64,000 bases of DNA from Gammaproteobacteria bacterium (GCA_013373545.1 JABXHQ010000103.1:1-64000), one strand, 5' to 3'; numbered from the stretch's first letter, positions 28,684-37,898 are shown. Notes: generated by a model not told the origin, from the sequence alone. Numbers and translations are program-made.

Positions 28684-31083
28684 CTAGAACATTATTTTGA
28701 CTACTTCATCAAAACTTGAAACAAAGTGGACTTTAACGCCTTCACAGATATGCTTGGGTAACTCTTTATAATCTCCCGCACAAGCTTCCGGTAAAACGAT
28801 GGTCTTAATTTTTGCGCGGCGAGCTGCAATTATTTTTTCTCGTATGCCACCCACAGCAAGCACTTTGCCGGTCAACGTGAGCTCACCGGTCATGGCGATT
28901 TGTTTTCGGGGGGATTTTTTCAACGCGAGTGATAACAATGCTGTTGCCATAGTAACACCAGCGGAAGGGCCATCTTTCGGCGTTGCGCCTTCGGGAACAT
29001 GCAAGTGAATCATGGCGCTATCAAAAGCGTCTTCTTTAGCGCCATAATGACTTAGCTGTGAAGCTATGTAGGCATAAGCAATTTCAGCACTTTCCTTCAT
29101 CACATCACCGAGCTTTCCGGTAAGGCGAAAGCCCCGAGTTTTACTATGTACGATCGCAGCTTCAATATTAAGTGTTGAACCACCCAGCGATGTCCACGCT
29201 AACCCGGTCACTACGCCTAAACTATTGCCGGGCTTTTCTTGCTGGAACCATGCGGGGCCTAAATAATCCTCAACATTTTTTTGGCTAACGGAAACTTTAT
29301 CAACTTTGCCTGATACGATTTTAACAACACACTTTCTGGCTATTCGGCCCAATTGCTTATCAAGATTACGAACGCCAGCCTCGCGTGCGTAATCCTCAAT
29401 AATCTTACGAAAGGCACTATCAGAAATTTTAACTTGGCTATTCTTTAGGCCGCAGGTTTTTAATTTACGTGGCCACAAGTACTCTTTTGCAATTTGGATT
29501 TTCTCTTGTGTGATGTAGCCTGAAAGTCGAATAGTTTCCATTCGGTCTAATAAAGGTCGTGGAATTGTATCGAGTTGATTAGCGGTACATATGAATAGAG
29601 TCTTAGAGAGATCAAATCGAACGTCTAAATAATGATCGAGAAAATTTTCATTTTGTTCGGGATCGAGTACTTCTAACAGAGCACTTGCAGGGTCGCCTTG
29701 AAATGAGCTGCCAATTTTATCAATTTCATCGAGCATAATAACTGGGTTAGAGCTTTGTGTATCTTTGATGGCTTGAATCAGCTTGCCCGGCATTGCGCCA
29801 ATGTAAGTGCGGCGATGACCTTTGATTTCGGCTTCATCGCGCATACCGCCGAGTGAAAAACGGTAAAATTTGCGTCCCAATGCGTCGGCAATTGAGCGGC
29901 CAATTGACGTTTTACCAACACCCGGAGGGCCAACCAGCAATAATATTGAACCGGCGACTTGTCCAGTTAATGCGCCAACGGCCAAAAATTCAACAATGCG
30001 ATCTTTAACATCATTAAGACCTGCGTGTTCTTTATTAAGCTCGCGACGCGCTCGGCGCAAGTCAATTTTGTCCGTGGTTGTAATTCCCCAAGGTAGGCTG
30101 GTGACAACATCTAAGTAGTTGCGAGTGACTGAGTACTCGGGTGAGCCTTGCTCTAGGATTGATAACTTGTCGATCTCGCCATTGATTTTATCTTTGGCGT
30201 CGCTAGGAATTTCTAACGCGTCCATTCGCTCATTGAAGCGATCGATATCGGCCGTCTTGTCGTCTTTGGCAATACCGAGCTCCTTTTGAATAGCACGTAG
30301 CTGTTCACGTAAAAAGAACTTTCTTTGATGCTCAGTTAGCTTATCTTCGACTTGGCGTTGGATGCTATTTTGCAGTTGAGCAACTTCAAGTTCCTTCTTA
30401 ATCATCACTAACACATTTTCCATGCGTTTGCGTAAATGAACTTGCTCCAAAACTTCTTGTAATTTCTCGCGGGTGGCTGTGGTTAAACTGGCGGCGAAAT
30501 CTGTGAGTGGTGAAGGCTCATTTGGGTTAAATCGATTGAGGAAAAATTTTAACTCTTCACTGTAAAGCGGATTGAGTGGTACCAGTTCTTTTAAAGTATT
30601 AATAATAGCAACGGCATACGCTTTTAGTTCATCAATGTCGCGGTACTCAGGCTCGTTGGGATACTCAACTTCTACGATAAAAGGTGGTTCATCGGTTAAC
30701 CATTTTTTAATTCGAAAGCGCTGAATGCCCTCGGCAATAAATTGTATTTTACCGGAGGACAGTACCGGGTGGTGAATTCGAACTAAGGTACCAATGGCAT
30801 TAAATTCTTCGGGTGATGACTCTTCTGGATGAGGATTTTTTACTAACACCAGCCCAGCGATTTTGCTGTCGGTATCGGCGATATATTCAATCGTTTCACG
30901 CCACACTTCCTCATTCATTAAAATTGGCAGCGTTTGTGGCGGAAAAAACGGGCGTTCGGATAATGGTAGAAGGCAAATCTCGTTAGGCAATACCTCTTCA
31001 CTGGGTGAAAGATCTTTTATGCCACTATCTGACTCAATTGAAAATTCAATATCTGGTTCGCCGAAATCATTGTCCGATGTCAT
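28684..31083 (-). CDS. lon: ATP-dependent protease La (Lon)
   Basis: 799 residues, near E. coli Lon (784). N-terminal LON domain (about 30-235), then a coiled-coil region, an AAA+ module with Walker A GPPGVGKTS near 385 and Walker B VIMLDEIDKIG, and a C-terminal S16 protease with catalytic Ser in PKDGPSAGVTMATA and Lys in GKVLAVGGIREKIIAA. It degrades misfolded and short-lived regulators in the cytoplasm. The start has GGGATAG upstream. It is a single-gene unit; the acidic N-terminal 30 residues are longer than usual. Confidence 0.95.
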   Translation of the reverse strand: MTSDNDFGEPDIEFSIESDSGIKDLSPSEEVLPNEICLLPLSERPFFPPQTLPILMNEEVWRETIEYIADTDSKIAGLVLVKNPHPEESSPEEFNAIGTLVRIHHPVLSSGKIQFIAEGIQRFRIKKWLTDEPPFIVEVEYPNEPEYRDIDELKAYAVAIINTLKELVPLNPLYSEELKFFLNRFNPNEPSPLTDFAASLTTATREKLQEVLEQVHLRKRMENVLVMIKKELEVAQLQNSIQRQVEDKLTEHQRKFFLREQLRAIQKELGIAKDDKTADIDRFNERMDALEIPSDAKDKINGEIDKLSILEQGSPEYSVTRNYLDVVTSLPWGITTTDKIDLRRARRELNKEHAGLNDVKDRIVEFLAVGALTGQVAGSILLLVGPPGVGKTSIGRSIADALGRKFYRFSLGGMRDEAEIKGHRRTYIGAMPGKLIQAIKDTQSSNPVIMLDEIDKIGSSFQGDPASALLEVLDPEQNENFLDHYLDVRFDLSKTLFICTANQLDTIPRPLLDRMETIRLSGYITQEKIQIAKEYLWPRKLKTCGLKNSQVKISDSAFRKIIEDYAREAGVRNLDKQLGRIARKCVVKIVSGKVDKVSVSQKNVEDYLGPAWFQQEKPGNSLGVVTGLAWTSLGGSTLNIEAAIVHSKTRGFRLTGKLGDVMKESAEIAYAYIASQLSHYGAKEDAFDSAMIHLHVPEGATPKDGPSAGVTMATALLSLALKKSPRKQIAMTGELTLTGKVLAVGGIREKIIAARRAKIKTIVLPEACAGDYKELPKHICEGVKVHFVSSFDEVVKIMF

Positions 31084-31133
31084 TTAAAGCTATCCCTTTT
31101 CAGGCCATCAATTATCACGTTAACTGTGATTAT

Positions 31134-31145
31134 AGCAGGCCTGCT
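31134..31145. repeat. Palindrome between lon and the DUF3106 operon
   Basis: AGCAGGCCTGCT is a perfect 12-bp palindrome about 50 bases upstream of the lon start. A neighbouring ATCAC/GTGAT inverted repeat lies at about 31111-31130. Either could be a lon operator. Confidence 0.3.
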
Positions 31146-31178
31146 TAGAAAGCTGGAGCGCTACTTATCACCGTTTTA

Positions 31179-31655
31179 TTATGGTTCTTTTTTCTTAACG
31201 GTAGGTAAGGTAGCAGGCTTGACTATCGGCTGTCTACTGCTGGGCAAGCTACGTTGAAATTGATTTCTTAATTCAATGCGGCGTTCCATCGGTAAGCTGT
31301 GAAACCTTCGATAAGCGCGTTGCAATTGTCGTTGTCGATGCGGTGACATTTGTTGATAGTCTGCAAACATTGATCGCAAAGCTTCACGTTCGCGTGTTGT
31401 TAATCGCCGCCATTGACGAAAGCGTTGCTCTACACGAGCTTGTTCATCAGCACTTAATTGGTTCCATTTGGTCAAACCCGTGAGAATTTGTTGTTGTTGC
31501 TTGGCTGATAAATTTGACCATTCGTCTTGGTACGGCTGCAATTGTTGTTGTTGCTCCTTAGTTAATTCGCTGAAGCCGATGATTTTTTGTTCACTTTCTT
31601 GGGCAAAAGCAACGGTGTTGAAAACGAACATTGCGCAAATAATAAACTTATTCAT
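31179..31655 (-). CDS. Exported DUF3106 protein
   Basis: 158 residues from an ATG with GTGGAGG six bases before it. Signal peptide MNKFIICAMFVFNTVAFA. The mature protein repeats helical units around W/L-x-x-L-(S/T)xxxQ (WSNLSAKQQQQIL, WNQLSADEQARVEQRF, WRRLTTREREALRSMF, and two more), the DUF3106 pattern, rich in Arg and Gln. It resembles periplasmic sensor or chaperone-like helical proteins, but no function is known. Last gene of the sigma-factor operon, overlapping the preceding gene. Confidence 0.8.
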   Translation of the reverse strand: MNKFIICAMFVFNTVAFAQESEQKIIGFSELTKEQQQQLQPYQDEWSNLSAKQQQQILTGLTKWNQLSADEQARVEQRFRQWRRLTTREREALRSMFADYQQMSPHRQRQLQRAYRRFHSLPMERRIELRNQFQRSLPSSRQPIVKPATLPTVKKKEP

Positions 31656-32040
31656 ATTGTCCTCCACCTTGTTGCTGCTTTGGATCCGGTTGTGTCGAGT
31701 CAGAAAGTGTTCGATCTGCTTTTAAGCAACTTGATGAATCAACAGTATTTTTTTTATCGGTTTCTTTTTGGGCTTCTGGAGCTGCTTTAACACCACATTG
31801 CTCACTCAATTTGCTTTTCGGTTTGGCAATGACTCGCAGAGTTCGCGGATCAATCACTGCGCCTTCGTCATTACTAAACTCAGCAAGGTATTGTAGTAGT
31901 TGCAAAGAAGGTACCGGTTTTTTTCCTTTGTTCGTTTGCTTTTCGGCTGCAGCAGGCTTGACTGATTTATCATTCGCCAAACACTGAGTTGCGAGCAAAA
32001 GGAGTCCGCCAAGTAGCGCTTGATTAAGTATTGGCCTCAT
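31648..32040 (-). CDS. Exported hypothetical protein in the sigma-factor operon
   Basis: 130 residues from the ATG at 32040, where GAGG sits six bases upstream; GTG at 32052 and ATG at 32046 are alternatives. Signal peptide ends near QCLA. The mature part is hydrophilic and low in complexity, with a middle segment LQLLQYLAEFSNDEGAVIDPRTLRVI that looks structured. Two Cys (in SEQCGVK and SSSCLKA) could form a disulphide. Overlaps both neighbours, so made together with them. I do not recognise a family. Confidence 0.7.
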   Translation of the reverse strand: MRPILNQALLGGLLLLATQCLANDKSVKPAAAEKQTNKGKKPVPSLQLLQYLAEFSNDEGAVIDPRTLRVIAKPKSKLSEQCGVKAAPEAQKETDKKNTVDSSSCLKADRTLSDSTQPDPKQQQGGGQYE

Positions 32041-32422
32041 TTTCATCCTCACTCAGAAGCTGCTGATTATCGAGCCATTGGTAAAATTCAAGATCTTGCA
32101 ACATTTCAAACTCTTCTTCGCTGGTCAATAGTTCAATATTTTGCAGTAATGCCGAAGCGTCAGGTTGCTGTGGCGCTTCTGGATCTGGAGCCCATGTTAG
32201 CCAACTTAAGGTTAAGACTAACGCGATGCTAGCGGCCATCGCAAGGGTATAGGTTTTAATTGGCTTCGCGTTGAGCCCTTCACTTAATGCCCGTTGCCGA
32301 GCCATCTGTAATTGGGCTTGAGTTGTGGCATCAAGCTTTGAGCTCATGTCATCGAGCGTTGCGCGAAGTGAGGCCAATTCGGACATTTTTGCGCTTTGTT
32401 GATGCTCAGTCGGTTGCATCAT
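32024..32422 (-). CDS. Single-pass membrane protein, probable anti-sigma-like partner (DUF3619-like)
   Basis: 132 residues. The cytoplasmic N-terminus (about 1-55) includes a helix LRATLDDMSSKLDATTQAQLQMARQRAL, then one membrane segment (about 57-76) and an acidic periplasmic tail. The arrangement and position right after an ECF-type sigma gene match small membrane anti-sigma proteins; the N-terminal sequence resembles DUF3619. Binding to the sigma factor is inferred. The start overlaps the sigma gene by 17 bases and has GGAGAG upstream. Confidence 0.65.
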   Translation of the reverse strand: MMQPTEHQQSAKMSELASLRATLDDMSSKLDATTQAQLQMARQRALSEGLNAKPIKTYTLAMAASIALVLTLSWLTWAPDPEAPQQPDASALLQNIELLTSEEEFEMLQDLEFYQWLDNQQLLSEDENEANT

Positions 32423-33053
32423 CTGGGTGCTCTCCTAAAAATTCTCTTAAGGTATGAATGGCGCGCGAGTAATGGGTTTTTACCGATCCCTCGGAACACT
32501 TCATACTCATAGCAGTTTCGGCAACACTGAGACCTTCCCAGGCGCGCAACAAGAAAGCTTGGCGCTGTCGCTCAGAGAGTCTCTGCAGTTGCTCGACCAG
32601 AGCTTTGGTTGCGGTGTCGAGTTGATGTTGAGCTTCGGGAGACCGCAGGTTGAGATCGGCGGCATTATCGATTAAATCGGTATTAGTAGTATCGCCGTCA
32701 GCACTGTTGGCTTTCGACGAAGTTGGCCACCAAGCCAGCCACCGTCGGCGCACGGTTTGTTTGCGATAAAAATCATGGATGCGGCTATTGAGAATACGAT
32801 AAAACAACGGACGCCATTGGGCAGCGTCACGCTGTGCGTATTTCTCCACCAACTTCGTCATCGCTTCTTGAACAATTTCGAGTGCGTCATCAGGGTTTTG
32901 CGTCGCAAACAGCGCCATATGATAGGCCTTGCGCTCTACCGACTGCAGAAACTGATTAAGAAGCGTTTGGTTATCCAGAGCTTTACTCCGCGCCGTTGGG
33001 GTAGCTTTGTTATAAAGCTCGGGTGTTGTTAAAGTCAATGTCGAGTGATTCAT
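32406..33053 (-). CDS. Sigma-70 family (ECF-like) RNA polymerase sigma factor
   Basis: 215 residues. Region 2 (about 30-100) has DALEIVQEAMTKLVEKYAQR and FYRILNSRIHDFYRKQTVRRR. A variable linker with Asp and Asn (about 110-150) precedes region 4, with LSERQRQAFLLRAWEGLSVAETAMSMKCSEGSVKTHYSRAIHTLRE. It lacks regions 1 and 3, as ECF factors do. It leads a four-gene overlapping operon with a membrane protein and two exported proteins, suggesting control of an envelope response. Divergent from the gene at 33213. Confidence 0.88.
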   Translation of the reverse strand: MNHSTLTLTTPELYNKATPTARSKALDNQTLLNQFLQSVERKAYHMALFATQNPDDALEIVQEAMTKLVEKYAQRDAAQWRPLFYRILNSRIHDFYRKQTVRRRWLAWWPTSSKANSADGDTTNTDLIDNAADLNLRSPEAQHQLDTATKALVEQLQRLSERQRQAFLLRAWEGLSVAETAMSMKCSEGSVKTHYSRAIHTLREFLGEHPDDATD

Positions 33054-33212
33054 TTTGCGAAACAGTTTGTTCGATTAGGTTATTCAACGCGGTGGGCCCG
33101 GTTTGGTTGACAGCAAAGTTAATCAAAGTGCACGGCTATGGTATTATTAAGTATAGGGCAGTTTTGATAAAACTTGGCTTAACGCCAAATCAGCTGCAGG
33201 TAGGGAGCCGTG

Positions 33213-33539
33213 ATGGCGCTAAACTTGATTCCATTTGATTTAAATCGCTCAATGACTGAGCGAGTGAAGCCGACGCCAAATAATGCGGTACTTGCGCCGG
33301 ATTATCTCGCTCGGGTTGCAGCATTGAGCCAATCGGATACCCGGCCCATTCGTTCGTCGAAAAATGCTGCGAAACGCCATTCACCTAAATTAAATGACGA
33401 TGATCCGGCGCACGCGGATACGGATATTGAATCCATAGCACCGCAAGGTAAGGTTTATAGTAAGGATTCAGGCGGTGAGCAGCGGCTCCATGAAGAGTCT
33501 TTGGAAGAACCTCAGCATCAAGTGGATATAAAAGTATAA
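33213..33539 (+). CDS. Hypothetical hydrophilic protein
   Basis: 108 residues from the ATG at 33213 with GGGAG before it. It starts with a conserved-looking NLIPFDLNRS and a PDYLARVAAL helix, then becomes charged and disordered. No signal peptide or membrane segment. I do not recognise a family. It is 3 bases before the next gene and probably in its operon, upstream of the helicase yoaA. Confidence 0.6.
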   Translation: MALNLIPFDLNRSMTERVKPTPNNAVLAPDYLARVAALSQSDTRPIRSSKNAAKRHSPKLNDDDPAHADTDIESIAPQGKVYSKDSGGEQRLHEESLEEPQHQVDIKV

Positions 33540-33542
33540 ATC

Positions 33543-34013
33543 ATGACGACTTATAACTTTGAACAAATCATGAGCCAAACGCGCCGTTTGGCGGCGCAGT
33601 ATCGCAATGCGACGGGACAGTCATTGCCGGTTACTGTTGAACTCGCGCGTTTTGATGCCGTGCATTTGTTGGGCTTGAAAGAACTTGCCGACGCCGAGTC
33701 AGAAGCCATTTGGGTCGAGGCCGGGATTGAGAAGCGAGTGCAAATCAAAGGGCGCGTTATTTTTCCCGGCGGCAAATCGCGGCAACGAGTGGGACAAATG
33801 AATTTAAAAGCCCCTTGGGATTACACTTTGTTAGTTATTTACAATGATGAATACCAGCCCGATGCCATCTATCGCGCCTCCCGTGAGACGATAGAACAAG
33901 TGCTTGATACAGGCTCTAATAACAAGCGTGGAGCGATGACCGTGGCGAAGTTTAAAGCCATTGGCGAGCAAGTTTGGCCAGCTAACCTCAATGATGAACA
34001 CATAAGCCACTGA
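33543..34013 (+). CDS. Hypothetical protein, possible PD-(D/E)XK-like fold
   Basis: 156 residues, soluble. A central segment EAIWVEAGIEKRVQIKGRVIFPGG is followed by LLVIYNDEYQPDAIYRASRETIEQVL. The order of an acidic residue, then Q-I-K within a strand, loosely recalls restriction-nuclease-like folds, and similar proteins are grouped as DUF6998, but I am not sure. It sits 6 bases before the iron-sulfur helicase gene yoaA and may be co-translated with it, which would fit a DNA-related role. Function unknown. Confidence 0.6.
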   Translation: MTTYNFEQIMSQTRRLAAQYRNATGQSLPVTVELARFDAVHLLGLKELADAESEAIWVEAGIEKRVQIKGRVIFPGGKSRQRVGQMNLKAPWDYTLLVIYNDEYQPDAIYRASRETIEQVLDTGSNNKRGAMTVAKFKAIGEQVWPANLNDEHISH

Positions 34014-34019
34014 ATCACT

Positions 34020-35939
34020 ATGACCAATCAATCGTCTCGATACTTGCTTTCCGAGCAAGGCCCATTTGCGGATGCTATCACTGGATTTAAAGAACGCGAA
34101 GCGCAAATGGTAATGGCCGACACCGTGGCCAATGCCTTGGAACAGCGGTCTGTTGAGTTAATAGAAGCAGGAACGGGAACTGGCAAAACTTACGCATATT
34201 TAGTGCCGGCGTTAGAATTTGATGGCAAAACTATCATTGCGACAGGTACTCGAAATTTACAAGATCAATTATTTCAAAAAGACTTGCCAACGGTTATTCG
34301 TGCTTTAGGGAAAACTCGAAAAGTTGCTTTATTAAAAGGGCGACAGAATTATTTGTGCAGTTATCGACTCGAAATGAATGTTGAAAGCACTCGTTTTGTT
34401 AATCGAGAAGTGCTCGAAGATATGTTAAAAATTCGCGAGTGGAGCCGCAAAACCAAAGACGGTGACTTAACTCAGTTAAACAGTGTTGCTGAGGACTCAA
34501 TGGCTTTTGCGTTTGTCACCAGTACCGCTGAAAACTGCCTTGGTAGCGAGTGTCCAATGTTCTCGGATTGTTTTGTCGCAAAAGCACGAAAACATGCGAT
34601 GGAAAGTGATATTGTAATCATCAACCAGCATTTGCTAATGGCCGATATTGCATTAAAGCGCGATGGCTTTGGCGAACTTCTTCCGCGTGCCGATGCCTAT
34701 ATTATTGATGAAGCGCATCAACTTCCCGATGTTGCCACTTTATTTTTTGGCCAAGCGCTCTCACTGCGTCAGATCAACGAGTTATGTCGTGACTGCGAGC
34801 AACAATACCGAACTGAGTTGACCGATTGTAGCGAACTCTCTGAGGGTGCTGCGAAACTGGAAAAGGCTGCTGCGGATTTACGCATACTGCTTGGCGAAGA
34901 AGCGCCGCGCCAGTTTTGGCGAGAGTTTCGTGAACAAGAGGCGGTATTTGAAGCTTTTGCGCTGGTGATCGATAACATATCCGAACTAACCGAAGTGCTT
35001 AAAGAGCAAGCGATACGCAGTCGAGAGGCGGAAAATTTATACGAACGAGCTGACGACATTGGTTATCGAGCTAGGTTGTTTCTAGATGAAAATGAACAAG
35101 AGTACGTGCAATGGATCGAAATCTACCGCAATAGCTTTACATTAAATGCAACACCACTATCCATCGCGGATAAATTTAAAGCGGCGATGAAAGGCTATTC
35201 CGAGGCTGCCTGGGTGATGACATCGGCAACTTTAGCGGTGAACCAAGATTTTACTTACTTTGCACGTAAGCTTGGCTTAAAAGATGCGCAAAAAACGGTA
35301 CTCGCATCGCCGTTTAATTATGCCGAACAAGCACTTTTATATGTGCCCCGTTACTTAGCCAATCCGGCGGCTCCGAATTATACTGAAAGCTTCGTTAATG
35401 CCATGCTGCCGCTAATTGCGGCTGCTCGTGGGCGAACCTTTTTATTGTTTACCAGTCATCGAGCAATGGCTGAGGCGGCCGCACTATTAGCGCAGTACGG
35501 TGAGTATCAATTGTTAGTTCAGGGCCAAGCCAGCAAAAGTTATTTGCTGGAACATTTTCGCAACAATACTATGAGTATATTGTTAGGCACTTATAGTTTT
35601 TGGGAAGGGGTTGATGTTGCCGGCGATGCTTTGTCGTTAGTGGCCATCGATAAACTTCCCTTTGCCTCTCCAGGCGATCCAGTTAACCAAGCGCGAATAG
35701 AATCTCTGCGGCGCAATAAGCGGGATGCGTTTGGACAGTTTCAGCTGCCTGATGCGATTATTGCATTAAAACAAGGAGCGGGTCGATTGATCCGTGACAC
35801 TTTGGATCGAGGGGTGCTGGCGATTGGTGATCCACGCATTGTGGCGCGAAACTATGGAAAACAATTCCGCAGTGATTTACCGCCAATGATACCGACTCGA
35901 AATCAGACTTTAGCCGAGGAGTTTTTACAAGCCTTATGA
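34020..35939 (+). CDS. yoaA: DinG/XPD-family iron-sulfur DNA helicase YoaA
   Basis: 639 residues, matching YoaA (636 in E. coli) better than DinG (716). Walker A EAGTGTGKTYAYLVPAL near residue 45, four Cys of the 4Fe-4S cluster (YLCSYRLE, CLGSECPMFSDC, about 118-190), Walker B IIDEAHQL near 230, and helicase motifs V/VI in SFWEGVDVAG and QGAGRLIRD. A superfamily 2 5'-3' helicase that helps repair stalled replication. It overlaps tsaB by 4 bases; yoaA lies near tsaB in E. coli too. Confidence 0.93.
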   Translation: MTNQSSRYLLSEQGPFADAITGFKEREAQMVMADTVANALEQRSVELIEAGTGTGKTYAYLVPALEFDGKTIIATGTRNLQDQLFQKDLPTVIRALGKTRKVALLKGRQNYLCSYRLEMNVESTRFVNREVLEDMLKIREWSRKTKDGDLTQLNSVAEDSMAFAFVTSTAENCLGSECPMFSDCFVAKARKHAMESDIVIINQHLLMADIALKRDGFGELLPRADAYIIDEAHQLPDVATLFFGQALSLRQINELCRDCEQQYRTELTDCSELSEGAAKLEKAAADLRILLGEEAPRQFWREFREQEAVFEAFALVIDNISELTEVLKEQAIRSREAENLYERADDIGYRARLFLDENEQEYVQWIEIYRNSFTLNATPLSIADKFKAAMKGYSEAAWVMTSATLAVNQDFTYFARKLGLKDAQKTVLASPFNYAEQALLYVPRYLANPAAPNYTESFVNAMLPLIAAARGRTFLLFTSHRAMAEAAALLAQYGEYQLLVQGQASKSYLLEHFRNNTMSILLGTYSFWEGVDVAGDALSLVAIDKLPFASPGDPVNQARIESLRRNKRDAFGQFQLPDAIIALKQGAGRLIRDTLDRGVLAIGDPRIVARNYGKQFRSDLPPMIPTRNQTLAEEFLQAL

Positions 35940-36661
35940 ACTATCTTGCTCTTGAAACCTCAACCGAGGCCTTTTCTGTCGCTGTAGCGACTGCCGAAAA
36001 ATGCTATTCGTTTGATACGATTGCGCCAAAGCAGCACGGTGATTTGCTCCTACCTAAAATCAATGAGTTGCTCGAGCAAGCGGGTTTAACTATCAATGAT
36101 ATCGACCGAATTGTTTATGGCAAAGGGCCTGGGGCCTTTACCGGAGTGCGGATCGCAGTTTCGGCGGCGCAAGGGCTCGCTTTTGGCTGTAATCGTCCTT
36201 TGCTTGGAATTTCGAGTTTGCAGAACCTTGCTGCTCAAGCACTTGAGCGCAGTGATGCGGAATACGCTTGGGTGATCAATGATGCTCGAATGGGCGAGGT
36301 TTATTGTGCTTTATACCAACGCAACAGCGCAGAACCTGACTGGCCAAGGTTAGTGGAGAAAGAAGCGGTATTGGCGCCAGAAGTGCTGTGCCAACTAGCG
36401 CTTGAAGGGGAGTCGAGCTGGGTAACCGTTGGCACAGGCATGGCGGCATATGCCAGTGAGTTGCAGCCGTTATCGGCGCGGGCAAGCGCGCATATTAGCG
36501 ATGTGTTCCCGCGGGCTGACGTTGCGATTGCTTTAGCCAAGCAACCACAAGCGGAAGCGTTGTTACACAGTGCAGCCGCGGCGGTTCCGACCTACTTGCG
36601 TAATCAAGTCGCAAAAAAGTCGAATCAAAGTTCAATTATCGGTGTGGATCGGGTTGAGTGA
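35936..36661 (+). CDS. tsaB: tRNA t6A synthesis protein TsaB
   Basis: 241 residues. N-terminal ASKHA-type fold starting MNYLALETSTEAFSVAV, with VYGKGPGAFTGVRIAVSAAQGLAFG near residue 60. TsaB binds TsaD and TsaE to form threonylcarbamoyladenosine at position 37 of ANN-decoding tRNAs. It lacks the metal-binding His of TsaD, as expected. Length is slightly above E. coli (231). ATGA overlap with yoaA. Confidence 0.95.
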   Translation: MNYLALETSTEAFSVAVATAEKCYSFDTIAPKQHGDLLLPKINELLEQAGLTINDIDRIVYGKGPGAFTGVRIAVSAAQGLAFGCNRPLLGISSLQNLAAQALERSDAEYAWVINDARMGEVYCALYQRNSAEPDWPRLVEKEAVLAPEVLCQLALEGESSWVTVGTGMAAYASELQPLSARASAHISDVFPRADVAIALAKQPQAEALLHSAAAAVPTYLRNQVAKKSNQSSIIGVDRVE

Positions 36662-36777
36662 AAAGTAGCCAACTTGGTTAACTTAGACTAAACTAGAATC
36701 GGTTGAGTCTCCCGTATCTGTGGGCTCAACGGTAAATAAGTGTTTCGACCGCAACGATATACGAGGAGTGCATGCAA

Positions 36778-37113
36778 ATGCCTTCTGAAATAGGATTTTC
36801 AAACTACCCAAATCTTGCTCCACTTGGCAACGAGCGATCGACGCAGCGCGCGCCGGTGCCGCCACGAGCCGAAAACCAATCCAATCAAGAGTCTGTCACT
36901 GCCGCTGAGAGTGCCGAGTCAAACGCAACCACTCAACAGCAGCGTGCGGAAGCTATTGAGCGGCTCGAGCAACAAAATTTTCGCGTAAGACGCGACGATG
37001 ATTCAGAGTTGAGCTTTCAGTCGCGCCGAGCAGTGGACCAGTTTAGTGCTATCGAGCAACAAGAACAGCAAAGTCAGCAACAATCGTTATTGGGCATTGA
37101 TCTATTCGCTTAA
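36778..37113 (+). CDS. Hypothetical Gln-rich small protein
   Basis: 111 residues from the ATG at 36778, nine bases after GAGGAG; the ATG at 36772 is only three bases from it. The N-terminal 50 residues are disordered (Pro, Gln, Asn). A helix with AEAIERLEQQNFRVRRDDDSEL and RRAVDQFSAIEQQEQQ follows, and the C-terminus is LLGIDLFA, a pattern I associate with small conserved proteins near tsaB. No signal peptide. Function unknown. Confidence 0.65.
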   Translation: MPSEIGFSNYPNLAPLGNERSTQRAPVPPRAENQSNQESVTAAESAESNATTQQQRAEAIERLEQQNFRVRRDDDSELSFQSRRAVDQFSAIEQQEQQSQQQSLLGIDLFA

Positions 37114-37266
37114 CCTTGTTGTCAACCGGCTACCTTCGCAAACGTTTTATTGAAGTAAAATCAGCCGTCATTGGTTTGCGCCATCCTGGCGATCAATGAT
37201 AGTTTATCCGTTATTGCTAGCGACTGACCGAGGATGCTGGCTTGAATTATGGAGATCACGTTTGTA

Positions 37267-37860
37267 ATGAAGCTTAAACACCCGCGCATCAACTTCACTT
37301 CCATTGGCCGAATGTGTTCGGCATTCATTTTTTTTATCGTCGCAGGCTGTAGCCACATCCCAAGCGCTATTGATGGCGAGTTTCCATCAATCTCCGTGGC
37401 GGCCGCTCGTGCAGGAAGCGAGCCGCAATCAGTACGCTGGGGGGGAGTAATTGCTAAAGTTTCCAATCAAGAACAGCAGTCAATTATTGAAATTGTCGCA
37501 AAACCACTGGGACGATCCGCTCGTCCACAGGAGAGTGATACTTCCGGAGGGCGTTTCCTCGCGGTCATCAATGACTTTATCGACCCTGTGATCTATGAGC
37601 AAGGCCGTGAAATAACGGTGGTTGGACAGCTTAGTGAAGCGGTTAGCGGCAAAGTTGGCGAGATGACTTATTTGTTTCCCGTGGTGCAAGTTTCAGGACA
37701 TCATCTCTGGCAAAAACGGCAAGAGATTCAGGAAGTGCGTTATTGGGGGCCGAGTTATTGGCCAATTGTACCTTATCACTATCATCACCATTGGCACTTT
37801 CGTCCCGGTGTCGGGCAACCCGGAAGTCGACCAAAAAAACTTCCCGTGAAGAAGAAATAA
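37267..37860 (+). CDS. Slp-family outer-membrane lipoprotein (YeaY-like)
   Basis: 197 residues from ATG 37267. Lipobox FIVAGC places the lipidated Cys near residue 29, preceded by a hydrophobic signal segment. The Slp domain includes VRWGGVIAKVSNQEQQSIIEIVAKPL, GRFLAVINDFIDPVIYEQGREITVVG and a conserved YLFPVVQVSGHHLW. The tail is His/Tyr/Trp-rich (PIVPYHYHHHWHF, about 170-182), then basic. The second residue after the Cys is His, not Asp, so sorting to the outer membrane is expected. The tsaB neighbourhood matches E. coli yeaY. Confidence 0.88.
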   Translation: MKLKHPRINFTSIGRMCSAFIFFIVAGCSHIPSAIDGEFPSISVAAARAGSEPQSVRWGGVIAKVSNQEQQSIIEIVAKPLGRSARPQESDTSGGRFLAVINDFIDPVIYEQGREITVVGQLSEAVSGKVGEMTYLFPVVQVSGHHLWQKRQEIQEVRYWGPSYWPIVPYHYHHHWHFRPGVGQPGSRPKKLPVKKK

Positions 37861-37889
37861 AAAAAGCGCCATCAGGCGCTTTTTTTTTG
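37860..37889. terminator. Bidirectional terminator between Slp gene and bacterioferritin
   Basis: AGCGCC/GGCGCT stem with loop ATCA, flanked by A-run and T-run, so it can end both the plus-strand lipoprotein transcript and the minus-strand bfr transcript. Confidence 0.9.
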
Positions 37890-37898
37890 GTGTTGGTT

